DNA of 64,000 nt from Chinchilla lanigera. Lineage: Eukaryota > Chordata > Mammalia > Rodentia > Chinchillidae. The stretch is taken from NCBI RefSeq assembly GCF_000276665.1, contig NW_004955425.1, positions 19,129,801 to 19,193,800 of the forward strand. Reading direction: 5' to 3'. Of the stretch, positions 1-12,900 are shown one piece after another. The notes below the pieces were generated by a model. That model was not told where the DNA came from, did not search any database, and worked only from the letters and a program-made list of their open reading frames with translations. The position numbers and the translations under genes are program-made. Position 1 is the stretch's first letter; the number at the start of each line of letters is the position of its first letter.

Positions 1-1689
1 AATACTTTTGAGAAATTCTTCGTTTTGTCATTGCTACTGAATTGCCTATTTATTTTACCTATACAGAGTCCACAGTGTTCATCAAGATGAACACTGACAG
101 AAATAAAATTATGTTTCCTGTTTTAACACTGTCTGCACTCAATTGTTTTAAAGAAGCAAATTCTCTTTTGAGGAACTGTAATAATAATGTACTTTACAAT
201 GACAAACTCTAGAAATATTCAATATAGTTTCAAAACATATAAAAATGAATGCTATGGGAATTGGAGACTTGGAGAGGTTACCAAGGTTATCTGTTATTCT
301 CATGAAACAGTGATGCTTTCTCAACAGACCATCAGGTCCACTTAGAAGATCATGCAGATAGTTAACACAGATAAATCTAGCACCTATACATTCATTTTAA
401 TACTTTTTTTCTTGTTGCTGTCCCACTGAAGACACTTTGATTCAGAAATGCCCCTGCACAAGATCATGATCTAGGGAGCAGTGAATGAAGAAAATACGAG
501 AGCTGAGGGGAGGTGAACAATGACAAAGAAGGTATAGATAAGAGGAAAGCAATGATGTAATCCTCACCGCTATTTTTAAGTGTTTATTGAAAGCTATGCA
601 CTGACTTGCTATGTCTTTCTAGTGAGAGAACAGCCTACTAAAATACTATAGGGAGATGGGGTCAAGAGTAATAATAAAAGAACTAAGTTTTTTTTTAATT
701 ATGAAGATGAAATTTGGCCAGCAAAACAAAGGAAATATAACATGTTATTCCCTTTATATGGATGTTTCCTGTTATTTGAAGTGAAAACCACATATACATT
801 ATCCAGCATATTCCTAATTTATCTGAGGAGAAAACAGTTTGAAGAAAGATCGAAACCAAGCTATTCTTCCTACTGTAATTTTGCTACATCAAGTATCAAC
901 CTATGATCTCTGAGCATTAATCTTTGTGTCTGAAAGTATAAAATATTTTGGAATAAAGACTTACATGATCACTGAGTGTTTTGCAAATACAATAAGTTTT
1001 TACTATAATTTTTCTTTCTATAGACAAAAAAGCAACAACAGGTTCAGAGATGTCCATGACGTAGTCTACGCTCAGAAGAAGACTCAGAGTGAACTCTAGA
1101 CTCAGCTAGAATCCAAAGTAAGTAGTGTACATCCATTCCTTTAATGATCACCATATTGCATGGGTTGGAATCTTAGAAAGGTGCTGAACTATGTGTACAA
1201 TTATCAATGATAAATAGGTTTCAGAGCGGATACAGTCTGATTTAGGTCAAGAGGACTGTTGTCCTCCAGCTAAATTCACCATTTGAAAGCTGTAATCATG
1301 ATAGTCACAAACTCAGTATCGAAATTAGCAATTAGAATCTGAGTGTAAGGCCCTGTGTGCCCTCACCACCACTCGTTTCCTTGACGGGTGTAGGGAAGGA
1401 GGAAATGAGATGACAAAGTGAACTACATTATTTTTGAGCTCCACCCTATGTCTGCTGGATAAACCTCCCTTTGTGAAAAAGGACATTCAGAAAATTTCAA
1501 ACACCTGTGCCAAAATCAGAGTAGTAAGAATGACTAGGGTAGCTATTCACCCCTGGTTGTATGCCTCTGGAACTCACTTTAGAGCTGCACAGCTCATAAT
1601 TTGGCTCAGAAGATTTAAATTAAAATGGGAAAAAGTGGCTTGTGCCCCTGGCACTGTATCCATTCTTTCCCCAAACCGAAAATAATGAT
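1..1689. other. Unassigned AT-rich intron
   Basis: I see no recognisable gene or repeat. Open frames here are short and have no family motif. Confidence 0.5.
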
Positions 1690-1925
1690 AGTTACAATTA
1701 ATTGAATACTCACCATGTGTCTGGATCACTTTAATTAATCTTGACAATACTGGTCAAGGGACTATTATTATCCTCAGTGTGCAGATGAAGCTAACAGAGG
1801 TAAAATAAGTGCCCCACATCATACAGCTGGTACGAGGCAGAGGTAACATTCACACCAGCTTCTCTCTGAACTCGGAGCCTGTGCTCTTCCAAGCTGTTAC
1901 ATCTTGACCCCCTTGATGAATCTCT
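1690..1925 (-). repeat. MIR-type SINE, minus strand
   Basis: The order of blocks matches the reverse complement of a MIR: 'gaatactcaccatgtgtctgg', then 'ctattattatcctc..gtgcagatgaag', then 'catacagctggta..gaggcagag', then 'gagcctgtgctctt'. Divergence is high, as expected for this ancient family. The call is from memory of the consensus. Confidence 0.7.
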
Positions 1926-2374
1926 GTGAAAACTCTCTGAATTCAGCAGGTAAGAATGACTTCTGTTTTCAGGAAAGAAATAGGCTCCAACGGAACACTC
2001 CTTGCAAATGCCAAGCAACTAGTTCATGGCTGGAGGTCTAGGCTTCTTGCCTTGTACTCAGTGGACAAAGACAATGAAAGAGAATGAAAAGTGGATGCTA
2101 CTCACATCAAAAAAATCTGTGCTTTAAAATCTGTTACCACAGCTGCAGAATCAAATATTTAGGAGTCTTGAACGAGGCTTCATACACAGCTTGAAAATAT
2201 TCTTGTGAAAATATCTATATGTGTTTGGTTTCTGAATAAAGTCTAGCTGGACCCTTCACCTATTAAGAGGTGCTAGGCTGCAGTGGATGGCAAAGGAAAT
2301 CTATTAGGAAGGGCAGGAAAGTGTGGGGAAAGCCAGCACAAAGCAGTCTGTCCTATGGGCGCTGATATTTTGCA

Positions 2375-2570
2375 CAGTCTAATGCTGTGGTCCCAACCTA
2401 AAGCACAGATAAAAATCTCCTGGGAACTTGTTAAAATTACTCTTTCAGCGCCATTCCCCTGGAGTTGTTAACTGATTGAATCTGGGGTGATGCCTAGAAA
2501 TCTGAATGTGACAAATATCCAGACTGATTCTTATGTGAATAAGTTAGGAACATCATTTTGAGGATCCAGA
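2375..2570. mobile_element. hAT-Charlie-type MER element (MER20/MER58-like)
   Basis: Contains 'gctgtggtcccaacctaaagc', 'tctcctgggaacttgttaaaa', a diverged 'gattgaatctggggtgatgcc' block and a closing 'catcattttgagga'. These are the usual order of short non-autonomous hAT elements that begin with a CAGTGGT-type terminus. The exact subfamily is uncertain and the terminal repeats are eroded. Confidence 0.5.
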
Positions 2571-3110
2571 TACAGTAGATTAGAAAATCTTTAGATTAAA
2601 CTGTCAACATGAAATTTAAGCCTGATCAGAAGAACTGAAGATAAAAACGAAGAGGTCAGAAGTCAAGAGCTTGGGTTTCTTGATATTCTCAGACACAGTG
2701 CACACAGGCACCTGACTGATGATCGGACGGTGGGGAAAACACACCATGCGAAGATGCAAGCACAAAACAGAAATAAAAAACAACAAAAAATATTGTGAGG
2801 AATTATTTCATTATGTTCCTCAAAAGCATTTACCCTCCCTATTATATTACAAGCCTAATTTCATGAATGATTTCTTAAATTCTAAACTGTTTTCCTCACG
2901 AACTTTATGGAATCATCACTGATATCTCACTGAGGAGTATCTGATATCATATTTTAATGAATGATTTGCAAATATGGATGCTGTAGTCAGGGCTTGCAAG
3001 GGGAAACAATACAAGACACATAATTTATAGGATTATTTTATAAAAGTCACCCAAAGAGTCACACACAAAGAGAGAGCAGGAAATCGGTCCATATACTAAA
3101 GACTAAAGAA

Positions 3111-3225
3111 TCTAGCTGAGGGCCTGGATCCCACAGTAATGTCCTCATGAGTCCAGCTGAAGACCTAGAGCCCATAACATGAGTCCAACTGGAGGCCTAG
3201 AGTCTGCAACAACATCTCATGCAGG
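3111..3225. repeat. Short tandem repeat, three units of about 32-40 bp
   Basis: Three related units start near 3111, 3150 and 3182. Each holds the pattern (g)TC(C/T)AGCTGA.G.CCT.GA..CC followed by a CA-rich tail. They are imperfect and probably part of the same composite repeat as the 178-bp units just downstream. Family not recognised. Confidence 0.6.
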
Positions 3226-3335
3226 CCTCTTTCAAGGATCTGTGCTGGGAAGACCCAAAGGTCAATAGTGGCAGCTAGAAAATCTGTGCCAGCAGGATGA
3301 AGGATCTATGCTAGCAGGTTGAGGGATCTGCCCTG

Positions 3336-3691
3336 GAGCCAGGAAGCAATGCTCAAAGTAAGAACCAGAGCTCCCCTGAAAAGTACCACAGCCATCATCA
3401 GCAACAGCGAGGTTTGGAGCTCCTCCAATAATAGGAACAGTCTAGTCTATGTTAGGAAAGCCAGTGTGACAAGCTTCTCCAGAACATTGAACAGCGCACC
3501 ATATTCCCTTCCAGAGCCAGGAAGCGATGCTCAAAGTAAGGACCAGAGCTCCGCCAAAATGAACCCCAGCTATTCCCAGTGACAATAAGGTCCCAGGCTC
3601 CTTTCATGATGAGAACAGCTGAGTTCATCAGCAAAGCCAGCATGACAAGCTCCTCCCAGACAACCAACAGCTCCAGAAGAAACAATAGGTC
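3336..3691. repeat. Two tandem units of 178 bp
   Basis: Unit 1 is 3336-3513 and unit 2 is 3514-3691. Both open with 'gagccaggaagc(a/g)atgctc' followed by 'aaagtaag.accagagctcc'. They agree again at 'gaacag' and at 'aaagccag.(g/a)tgacaagct'. Divergence is moderate. Units of this size could be LTR internal repeats or 5' promoter monomers of an L1; neither is proven. The 112-residue minus-strand frame across 3452-3787 is explained by this repeat and shows no known domain. Confidence 0.65.
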
Positions 3692-3939
3692 CCAACAGCT
3701 TCTACAGCTCCCTAGCAGCTTCTCTTTTTCTTCTCCAGTTCTGCTTCCTATGCTACCAGCAACAATCCTCAGGTGGGCCTCCCACACCCAGAACCACGCT
3801 GGTTCAGTTCAGCTGGGTGTTACAAGTTGACCTCGAGTTGTTAATCCGCCACAGTAGATATATATGTTTGTGAATTGTAATACCACAAACTATCCAATTT
3901 GAAAGAGGTGATCAAAGCAGGGAGTTTAGCTCTCAATAT

Positions 3940-5285
3940 AATAACTCTAACATATGATCTTGTATAGAATATTAAATATTTGTAGTGGAGGTTTTATCAC
4001 TATGTTTTATTTTGGTTTATTTTTAATTATAGAAAGATCTTCAATAATATTTTAAGCCAGACAATAAATATCATTATTTTGCACTGTTGATATTTCAATC
4101 AAGATAGTCATTCTTATAATGTAGGTTTTCTGTCAAGAAATTCTTTCAGTTTTCCTTCATCTGAGAATTCAGAAATGGAGAAATAATTTTCAGCTAATAT
4201 TGAATAACTTTTCTCTCCTCTCCTACATTTCAAGGACGCAGATGGAAGTCTTCCTCTGTAGTCTGATAGAGGCTGTTTTTGTTCTGGTGCTCAGCCCCTC
4301 CCTTCCTATTGTTTGGGCTGTGTGATTTCTACTTGCTTTATTTCCAAGATTGGTTTCTTCCTCAGTCCTCCAGTTCAACTATTCAGCCATCCACTCAAAA
4401 ATACATTGTAGTGGTGTTTTTCAGTTCTAATATTTTAAATTTATTATCCTATGAATCTTCTATTTTTTGCTTACACATTCTATTTTTTATTTGCTCAAGG
4501 ATGCCTCCTATTGTTCACTTACTTTTACAGTAGCTACTTTGAAGTCTTTCTTAGGTAATTCCATAATCTCCATTATCTATTGAGTGTCTTTTATATAAAT
4601 TTCTAAACATTGTTAGTTCATGATATGGCCAATGACTTCTGAATGAAACTTAGATATTTTGGCTATGTTAGGAGACTTCAGATCATATTTAAATGTCTTA
4701 GCTAAATTTCTCTGAAACTGTTGTGTCAGTGGAAGAGGATGGCAGTTTCATTACTGGCAGGAGGAAATGAAAGTTCTGGTTCTCCACTCAAAGTTATCCA
4801 ACACAGTCTGGAGAGACACTTGGGGTACTTGAGAAGAGTGCTTAGCATAGATGGAGATCTGGCTTCCTCACTTGGCCTTTGCTGGAATGATTGAAGTAGA
4901 ACATTGCTGTGTTTTCTTGTGGGAGTATGAGTTGTTGCCTATACTATAGCTAGGCTTTCCTAGTGCTGATCCTTTGGCTAAAGAAAACAGATGTTTCGTT
5001 AGAGCTGTTTTGTGTTGTTTTGTTTGCGTTGTTTTGATCATTGGTGTTTCTCGGATTTGGCTTCCTTAGTTCTAAGTGCTGGAATACGAGATGAAAAGAA
5101 AACTCGTGGGTCTTATCGCCATGTCTTTCTTTGTGATTCAAAGTCCTCCATCAGTCTGGCTTCTTTTCTGCACTTTTCATTGTCTTCTCAGTTTGTTTTA
5201 TATGTAACGCTCAGGGTTTTTAGTTCCACATAAAAGGAAGAACAAGAAACCATCTGTCTATTCCATCTTGCTGGAAGTGGAATTA
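3940..5285 (-). mobile_element. Old L1 5'-region fragment, minus strand
   Basis: The text around 4590-4800 follows a mammalian L1 5' region read in reverse: 'gagtgtcttttatataa', then 'gaatgaaacttagatattttgg', then 'ttactggcaggaggaaatgaa'. It ends near 'ccatcttgctggaagtgga'. Identified from memory of old L1 consensus; boundaries are approximate. Confidence 0.5.
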
Positions 5286-5419
5286 CTCTAGTTAGGTGAT
5301 TTTCATGAATTATTTTTATTCTTCAACAAGAATAATTCCCTTATTTTCAATAAGAATATCCCACAGGCTCTGACTGTACTCATTCAGAAAAGGGATTAAA
5401 GTGTTATTCAGTTTGTTGG

Positions 5420-8060
5420 AATATGATCTTTTGTGTTGGTTCCTAACCTCATACAAATTACCAAAGCTAACTGAAGGAGATAAAAACTGCTGAACAACTC
5501 AATATCAAATGACAAAATTCAGGCAGTAATTTAAAAAGAAAACTACCAAGTGAAGAAACTCCAGGACTTGATCAATTTACTGACGAATTCCACAAACTTT
5601 TAAGAACATTATATCACCAATACTCCTCAACTCTTCAATGAAATTGAGAGGAAAAGAGGTTCCCAAACTCCTTTCTGGAAGCCAGTCACTCCAACACCAA
5701 AACCAGAAAAAGACACAACTGAAAAAGAAAACCACAGGCCAACCTCCTTGATGAACAGAGACACAAAAATACTCAACAAAATATTAGCAAATATAATGCA
5801 ATACAGCATCCAAAAATCGTACATCATGACAGTAGATTTCATTCTATAGTTGCAATGATGGTAAAACCTATGAAAATCAATAAATATAATACACCACATA
5901 AATAGAAGCAAGGACAAAAACCACAGAAACAAGGATCATATACATAGATGCACAAAAGGCTTTTGATAAAATCTAATGCCCTTTAATGATAAAAACCCTG
6001 AAGAAAATAGGTATAGAAGGATCATTTCTGAATTTGGTAGAAACTATTTACGACAACTCAATGAGCAACATCATATTAAGTGGGGAAAAACTGCAAGCAT
6101 TCCTTCTAAAATCAGTAGTGTGACAAGGATCCCACTTCTATTCATCACTTCTGTTCAGCATTGTACACTACTTGAAACATTACCCAGTCATCAGATAAGA
6201 GAAAAATAAAAAGGAATACATACAGGAATGAAAGAACTCAAATTATCATTATGTGTAGATGCCCTGATACTCTACATAGAAGACCCAAAGAATACACCAA
6301 AACCTCATAGAATTAACCAGTTTTAGCAATGTAGCAGGATACAAAATCGACACATAGAAATGAATAGCAGCTTATACACACCAATAATGAACTTAATGAG
6401 AAAAAATTATGAAAAGAATACCATTCACATTACCACCAAGAAAAGGTAAGTACAAGGAATTACCCTAACTAAGGAAGTGAAAGAACTGTAGAGTAAAAAG
6501 TACAGTAATCTGAAAAAGGAGATTAAAGTGGATATCAGAAAATGTAAATATTTCCCCTGTGCCTGGGTAAGCAGAATCAATATTGTTACAATCACCATAT
6601 TCCAAAAACTGTTATACACTCAATACAATGCCAATCAACATACGAAAAATGTTCTTCACAGAACTACAGAAAACAATCCTAAAATTCATATGGAAGCAGA
6701 AGAGATGCAGAATAACAAAAACAATCTTGGTCAACAAGAGCAAAGTAGGAAGCACCACGATAACCAACTTCAAGTTATACTACAAAGCAACAGTGATAAC
6801 AATGGCATGGTACTTGCACAAAAACAGAAATGTGGCTCAATGGAACAGGAAAATGGATACAGAAACATCCCTAGGCACATACAGCTATCTGATCTTAGAA
6901 AAAGGGTCCAAAAACATGTGATAGAGGAAAGACAGGCTCTTCAGCAAATGGTGTTAGAAAAACTGGCTGTACATATGGACAACATTGAACCTAGACCCAT
7001 ATCTCTCACCAGGTACTAAATTAAAATCAAAATGGATCAAAGATTTAAACATTAAAACAAGCATTGAACCTACTGGAATATAAAATAGGTAAAACACTTG
7101 AAGTCATACGTGAAAGCAAGGATTTTCTGAACAGTACTCCACTTGCACAAGAAGTAACAGCAAGAATCAATAAATGGGATTACATGAAATTAAACTGCTT
7201 CTTCACAAGAGAGGAAAACAGCCAACACAATGAAGAGACAACCTACAGAATGGAAAAAGTAACTAACTAACTATGCCTCAGATAGATAACTAATATCTAA
7301 AATATATAAAGGACTAATAAGTATAGATTATCTAAAAGACATGGTCAAGAAATGGGCAAGTGAAATGAACAGACACATCTTAGAACAAGTACCAATGGCC
7401 AATAAACATATGAAAAATGTTTGACATTTCTGGCCATTAGAGAAATGAAAATTAACACCACACTAAGACAGCATCTTACATCAGAAAAAAAATGCAATCA
7501 TCAAAAAGTCAAAGAATAGCACATGTTTATGCATCTGTGGTGGAAAAGTAATCCTCTGAAGAATCAAAATGAGAAATTCCACGTGACCTAGCTACTCTCC
7601 TTCTAAACATCATCTCAAAAGAGCTCAACACATCATACTACAGTGACACAGGCACACCAATATTTATAGCAGCATAATTTATGAAAGAAGCAGGCTGTAC
7701 ATCCATTAACAGACAAAAGGATAAAAAAAATATGGTATCTATACATAATTCAGTAGTACTTGACTATAGAGAAGAATAAATTCAGGACACTTTTGGAAAA
7801 ATGAATGCACCTGGAAAAGTATGTTGAGTGAAATAAATCAGACACACCAGTTTAAACATTGTATAATATCTCTTATTTGAGTAAGGTAAGGTACAAACAA
7901 AAGCCAAGTAAGGGAGGGACAGAAGGAAATAATAAGATAGATTTTTTGCAGATGAGAAGGAGTCTGGGAGACTAAAGGCATGGGAACTGGGGGGAAGGAA
8001 AGGAGAGGTGAAAAGATGTGATCTGTGTCACGTACATGGGTGTTAATAAGGTGGCTCAAC
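5420..8060 (+). mobile_element. 5'-truncated L1, plus strand, inactive
   Basis: Starts inside the reverse-transcriptase domain and runs through the end of ORF2 into a purine-rich 3' UTR near 7980-8010. ORF2 signatures include FTELQKTILKFIWKQKR and NFKLYYKATVITMAWYLHKN (about 6640-6820). The frame is broken many times between 5450 and 7270. It lies antisense to CTNNA3. No target-site duplication was found, so both ends are approximate. Confidence 0.85.
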
Positions 8061-8300
8061 TCCAGTAAACCTCCCCAGAGCCCGTGTCTTAGACAGTCTC
8101 TGCTTCTGCCCTTTTGCCCATAGTAGTTTTCATACTGAATTATACAATAATTTATTAATAAACCTTAAGTCTCTTGAGGTCAGGGACCTAGACTTTGTGA
8201 CACCATCCCCAAACTTTATAGAGTGGTTTAAAGGCTGATTGGTTATGTAGAAAAATAAATCATGTCACTTGCAGTAAAATAGTTGGGACCTTGAAGCATC
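8060..8300 (+). repeat. Possible L2-like 3' fragment
   Basis: The block 'cttgaggtcagggacctagactttgtga' resembles the L2 3' text 'ccttgagggcagggac...'. Only a short stretch matches. A purine-rich tract at 8375-8465 follows and could be a separate L1 3' UTR remnant. Confidence 0.3.
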
Positions 8301-8575
8301 ATGTGAAGTGAATTGGCCAGTCTCAGAAAGTTAAACAGGGTGTGACTTCTCACATAAAGTAATAAAAGTAATTAGAGGGGAGAGGACAGGGGCCAGGAGG
8401 CAGACTTCTGGGAGTGAGGGAGGGGCCAGTGAGGGGGAAGAGAAGCAGAAGGAGGTGACGGGATTGAAACTGATTTAAAATATTTTACATTTATACTTCA
8501 ATTTACCATGTAAACCCATCATAATATAACATTGACATGCACTAATCTAAATTTTTAAAATAATAATGAAAAAAC

Positions 8576-11347
8576 TAATTATTTAAACCAATAGACTAGA
8601 TGATTTCTTTTAATACAATTCTTAGGACCCCTGAAATTTAGTCTATTTCTATGTTACACTATTTGGAGAAGATCGGTAATTGGGACATGGGTTTGAAGAT
8701 GAACTATTTCGCCTGCTCACCTTATTTAATGTATGTAATTATCTCCTTATTCCACACATGGTGCAAATGCAGAGGCATGCCGGGAACAGGAAGGGGATAG
8801 CATGAAAACATTTAGGTGGGAGCGAAAGGAGACAGAATTCTTTTTTTGAAAGGAAATAGTGTTTTTTTTATTATTTTAAAAATAAAAAAACAAAAACATA
8901 TTAACAAACACACATACATTTACAAAATAACACCTAGTTGTACTATGACTTCTATCACTTTATTGAAAGGAATGGTTAATGATTACTTGTTTGATCAATC
9001 TTACCTGTCTATATTTGTTTCCTCAAGTAACCACTTTGAAGATATCAACACCTAATAAAATAGCCATTGTTAATTTCCTATCACCTTGCTTGAAATTCAG
9101 TATTGCTTGTATTGTTTTTGTGTTATTTTGAGAGAGAGTTCTTGAGCATCAAATACTATAGATATGAGTCCTGAGTAATCCAAGAAATATTTCCAAGCTT
9201 GATAAGGAAAAAAAAATGTGTTAAATTTGTATCTAGTTACAAGAATTGGAGGTAGCAGTAGAGATGCTGGAGATGAAGAATTGATTTGTCAGAACCCAGC
9301 TGTATCAGTTGAAACATTTTGGGGTGCAAATAGCAGAGAAACTAACTCAAGTGGATTAGAACCTAAATAAATTAATTATCCTGTATAATTTTAAAAATGT
9401 AGTTGTGTTTTCCAAGGAGGAATTATCTGGCAGGTTAAATTATCACTTAAAAAGTGGTTTATTTTTCTCTTCCCCTAATTTCTTCCTTGATGTTTATTTT
9501 GCTCTGACCTTGGCTCATTTTCTGACTGCCAGAGGCTGTCAGTAGCTTTCAGATTTGTAAGCATACTTGCTCACCACGAATTCAAAGAAAAGTGTAGTAG
9601 GGGTTGGGGAGTGGGGCAAGGTGGAAATAACAAATAATTTTATGTCACTGTAACTGCAACAGTACACATCCAAGTCCAACAAGAGAATGGTTAGTTTGGG
9701 TTGATTACTGATGCCAGCCCTACCCCAAGCACCAGACAAAAGGAAGTACAATGGATTTTGGAGAAAACCAATCATTTCTGACCACAAATGTCCTCGTTGT
9801 TAGTCTCCATAGTATTGTGTATCAGCACCAGCAGGAGCTGCCTGATGTCATTCACTAGGAAACTAGCACGTATATGACAGGGTTTAACCAACAATTCAAT
9901 GAAACCATCAATTTCTTTTCATTATTTTCAGGAGTTACACAGGTACTTTGAATTAAGATATAGCGTACAAGTTAAGATATGTTACTATTAACAAAAATAA
10001 TGACAGCTGTTGAATCTGTTCTAACACAGATGGTTTAACATACTTTAACTCATATTTGATTCCATTGCTTTTGCCCTAAGATGAGAACACTTAAGGAAAA
10101 AAAGAGTGTTGTTAAGATCAAAGGAACGACTATTCCACACATTTCAAGAGAAATAAAATAAATATGCTTAACGTACCATGACACAGCATTGTTATATTGA
10201 TTCCCAAAATAAATGCTATTCATTCTCTTTTTAAAAATAATACAATAAAACAAAATGGATTACTTCCTTCTTAAGAGGTACAAAGAAATATTAAAAGGAG
10301 TAATATTTTTGAGGGGAAAAATTTTAATAGCATAAATTCAAAGAATATTGAAGATTGCAACCTGCTAATTGAAGAATACTGTTTCAATTAGAAAAATACT
10401 GTAAAATATTTATTATGTGTTTAAAATATTTTATATTGGCTCAAACACTCACCAAGTTAAAAACTTCCTAAAGTTGTAAAATATCAGGTCTAGAAAGAAT
10501 TTAAAACTCAATTTGAGTATACTCATAAAGACTGGAGATCCAAAGAGTTTAAGGTTTGAGTGACTTACAGAAAGTCGCACCATTAATGTAGAAGACATCT
10601 CCCATTTCCACAAGGGGAAGCCACTGTTCTTCCTAGTTTTGACCTATGTAGGGTATGGAATCACCCATACAGGAGAGCTGGATATCACCATAAGACATGA
10701 TGCATACTTCATTTTCAGACAAAAAATGAATATTTTTCTACCCTTTATTAAGGTATATATCTAAAGCCACATAATCCACTTAGATACAAATTTGATTAAA
10801 ATTCTACTAAAATATATAATGAAGTGAATGAGGAAAATGTACAGAAATAAAAAAACGATTCAGGAAGTCAGTCTTACATTCAATTCAGTGGGATCAGCAA
10901 GATTTGTTAGAAGTGACACAGCATTTTTTTTAGCATAGTCATGGACCATGAGAATTGAGTTGAATTTTATGTTAAAGTTAGTGATAGTCTGCCATATTTC
11001 TAAAGAGAGAGAGAAGACTGTATGAAGAAACTGTAATTGTAAAGACCAGAGAATATACTATTAGCTGGTGGTGCATTTGATTAACAGAGAAAGAGAGAAG
11101 GGGCGTATACATGGCAGATGTAAAGAGAACTGGCATTTGTAATCCATCCAAAGCATTTAAATTGCAGGAGCCCCCCACACACAAGGATTAGTTATCCACG
11201 CAGAGTACTACCTAAAATGGGTAAGGGAGTGGTAGTGGTTTTAAATGAGAATTATTTTCCTATCTCCTCTTATTAAGAAAACCAAAACAACAGTTTTGTC
11301 CTATTTTGCTGACATTTTTTCCTGCCTTATGATTGCTCCTGAACCAG
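8576..11347. other. Unassigned intron
   Basis: AT-rich with several short A/T runs and no recognisable repeat or coding signature. Reading frames are short and without motifs. Confidence 0.4.
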
Positions 11348-11682
11348 GAGGAAATACAGCACCTGTATCATTTTAAGAACTTGATTTGGCTCCTAGAGAT
11401 ATTTATAATTGTCCTTGCAAACAGAGAGCAGCCTCAGCAGGTTGGAAAATCACCGCATAGTCAACAGGTGTGTACGGAGCTCAGTGTGTTTTCAGGACAC
11501 TGCGCAGTGGAAGGCAAAGTGTTTCCGTTTTCCTCTCGGGGACTTTCACTGGAAGGAGGGTCGCTGGGGAATGCTGTCTGCACACGGAGGCGAGCACTTC
11601 AGTGCTTTCATTATGAAGTATGCTCCATCAGGGCAATCGTGTGTAAGGGGGAGAGATCATCGGGAATAAGAACAGCCTGGAG
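11348..11682 (+). other. Exon-like open interval on plus strand (speculative)
   Basis: A pyrimidine-rich tract and CAG end at 11347, and GAG/GTAAAA follows at 11683. One plus-strand frame is open across all 335 bases, and the stretch is richer in G+C than its surroundings. The translated text shows no family I know. It would be antisense to CTNNA3. It could equally be a regulatory island or chance; it carries a 'ggggactttc' kappaB-like motif near 11547. Confidence 0.2.
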
Positions 11683-11794
11683 GTAAAACGAATGGTGATA
11701 AAATCCGTCTTTGAGGATGGAAAGCCCTCTGCTTGATCACATCCAATAACAAGAAATCACAGGTGTTTCTCTTGCTTTCCCCTTTTGTCGTCTA

Positions 11795-11859
11795 TTTGTT
11801 TTCTGTACTGAGGACTGAATCTTGGGCTTTTACACTGAGCTGCATTCCCAGACCCTTTT

Positions 11860-11897
<38 letters not shown>

Positions 11898-12012
11898 TGA
11901 GACAGGATCTTACAAAGTTGCAGTGCCCGGTCTAGGCTTGAACCCGCCGGCCCACGGGTTCACCTCCCCCGGTGCTGAGACTCCAGCCATGTGCCACCGC
12001 ATTGAGCTGCAT
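11795..12012 (-). mobile_element. B1-ID composite SINE, minus strand
   Basis: Read on minus: a 7SL-derived B1 body (12012-11898, with 'ggtggcacatggctg' and 'gatcctgtctcaaaa'), then an A-rich linker (a T run of more than 30 on plus), then a tRNA-like ID unit (11862-11795). Such B1-ID dimers are known from squirrels, dormice, beavers and some other non-muroid rodents. Confidence 0.8.
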
Positions 12013-12449
12013 CACCTGTTGCTGGAGGTAACCCATTCGACGTTTGAGCTGCTCTGACTCCGGGAAAGTTTCTCTTCACACTGGCTTTGAGCGGAGGCCT
12101 CTCTTTCTTTAATTTCCAGCCATCTGCCCATTTGCACTTTTCAGGCACTCCAGCCCTTCCACAAAGCAAAATTTGAATGCAACAATAATATTCCCACATA
12201 GTGTTCTTTTTTATATGGCCAACTGTGTTGAAGATACCATTCTAGTATGGCTATTTGATTCTGCACACACGGCAAAATCCACTTAAATATAATGCCGGTG
12301 GTCTGAATAAACATTGGCTAGAGAGACTATGTAGGAAAAATTATTTTCTTTGATATATACACTGTATTTCTACTAGAATAAGAATATGTTATCTTTATAA
12401 ATATCTGTATCATCCTATCAACTCATATTGAACTTTTGGGAGGTTTTAT

Positions 12450-12530
12450 TGGGGGGAGTACCAGGAATTGAATTCAAGACCTCATGCTTGCCAGGCAGGT
12501 GCTGTGCTGCTGAGCTAAATCCCCAGCCTG
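12450..12530 (-). mobile_element. ID SINE, minus strand
   Basis: Reverse complement of the tRNA-like ID unit, with 'cttgccaggcaggtgctgtg' and 'gctgagctaaatccccag' at the 5' end. A near-perfect duplication of 'cttttgggag..tttat' flanks it at about 12433-12449 and 12531-12546. It is a diverged member with a CTG-type box. Confidence 0.88.
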
Positions 12531-12804
12531 CTTTTGGGAGTTTTATGTGACCTCTCACGTAAATTTCAGATAACAAATTTGGGCAAACTTACAAATATTA
12601 AACATAATGCTTCATTTGAATGTAGATTTAATAGTGATTGCTGTTAAATGTTCCTTTTTAAAAATTTTTTTTCTTGTTCTATCTTGGAAAGATATGGTGA
12701 CTCATAATTCAGCTATCCGTAATATTAGCTCTTTCTCTTTGGTGTTACCCACAAATTTAATCAGAGCTCTGGGTTTTCAGGTACCCATACAATAATATAT
12801 TTTC

Positions 12805-12900
12805 ATAGAACTGCTGGAAGAATACAAATGAGATAATATGAGGAAGATATTTACCACAGTGTTTAGGAAAGAATAGATATTCAGTGAAAGCTATACACAT
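12805..12900 (+). repeat. MIR 3' part, plus strand
   Basis: The text 'gaatacaaatgagataatatg..gaag' followed by 'ttaccacagtgtttagg' and 'gatattcagtgaaag' follows the 3' third of a MIR. The 5' part is not visible. Confidence 0.5.

Noticed and set aside
6528..7019. 163-codon plus frame
   Set aside because: It is an out-of-frame product of L1 ORF2; the true L1 residues are in the overlapping frame at about 6583-6921.
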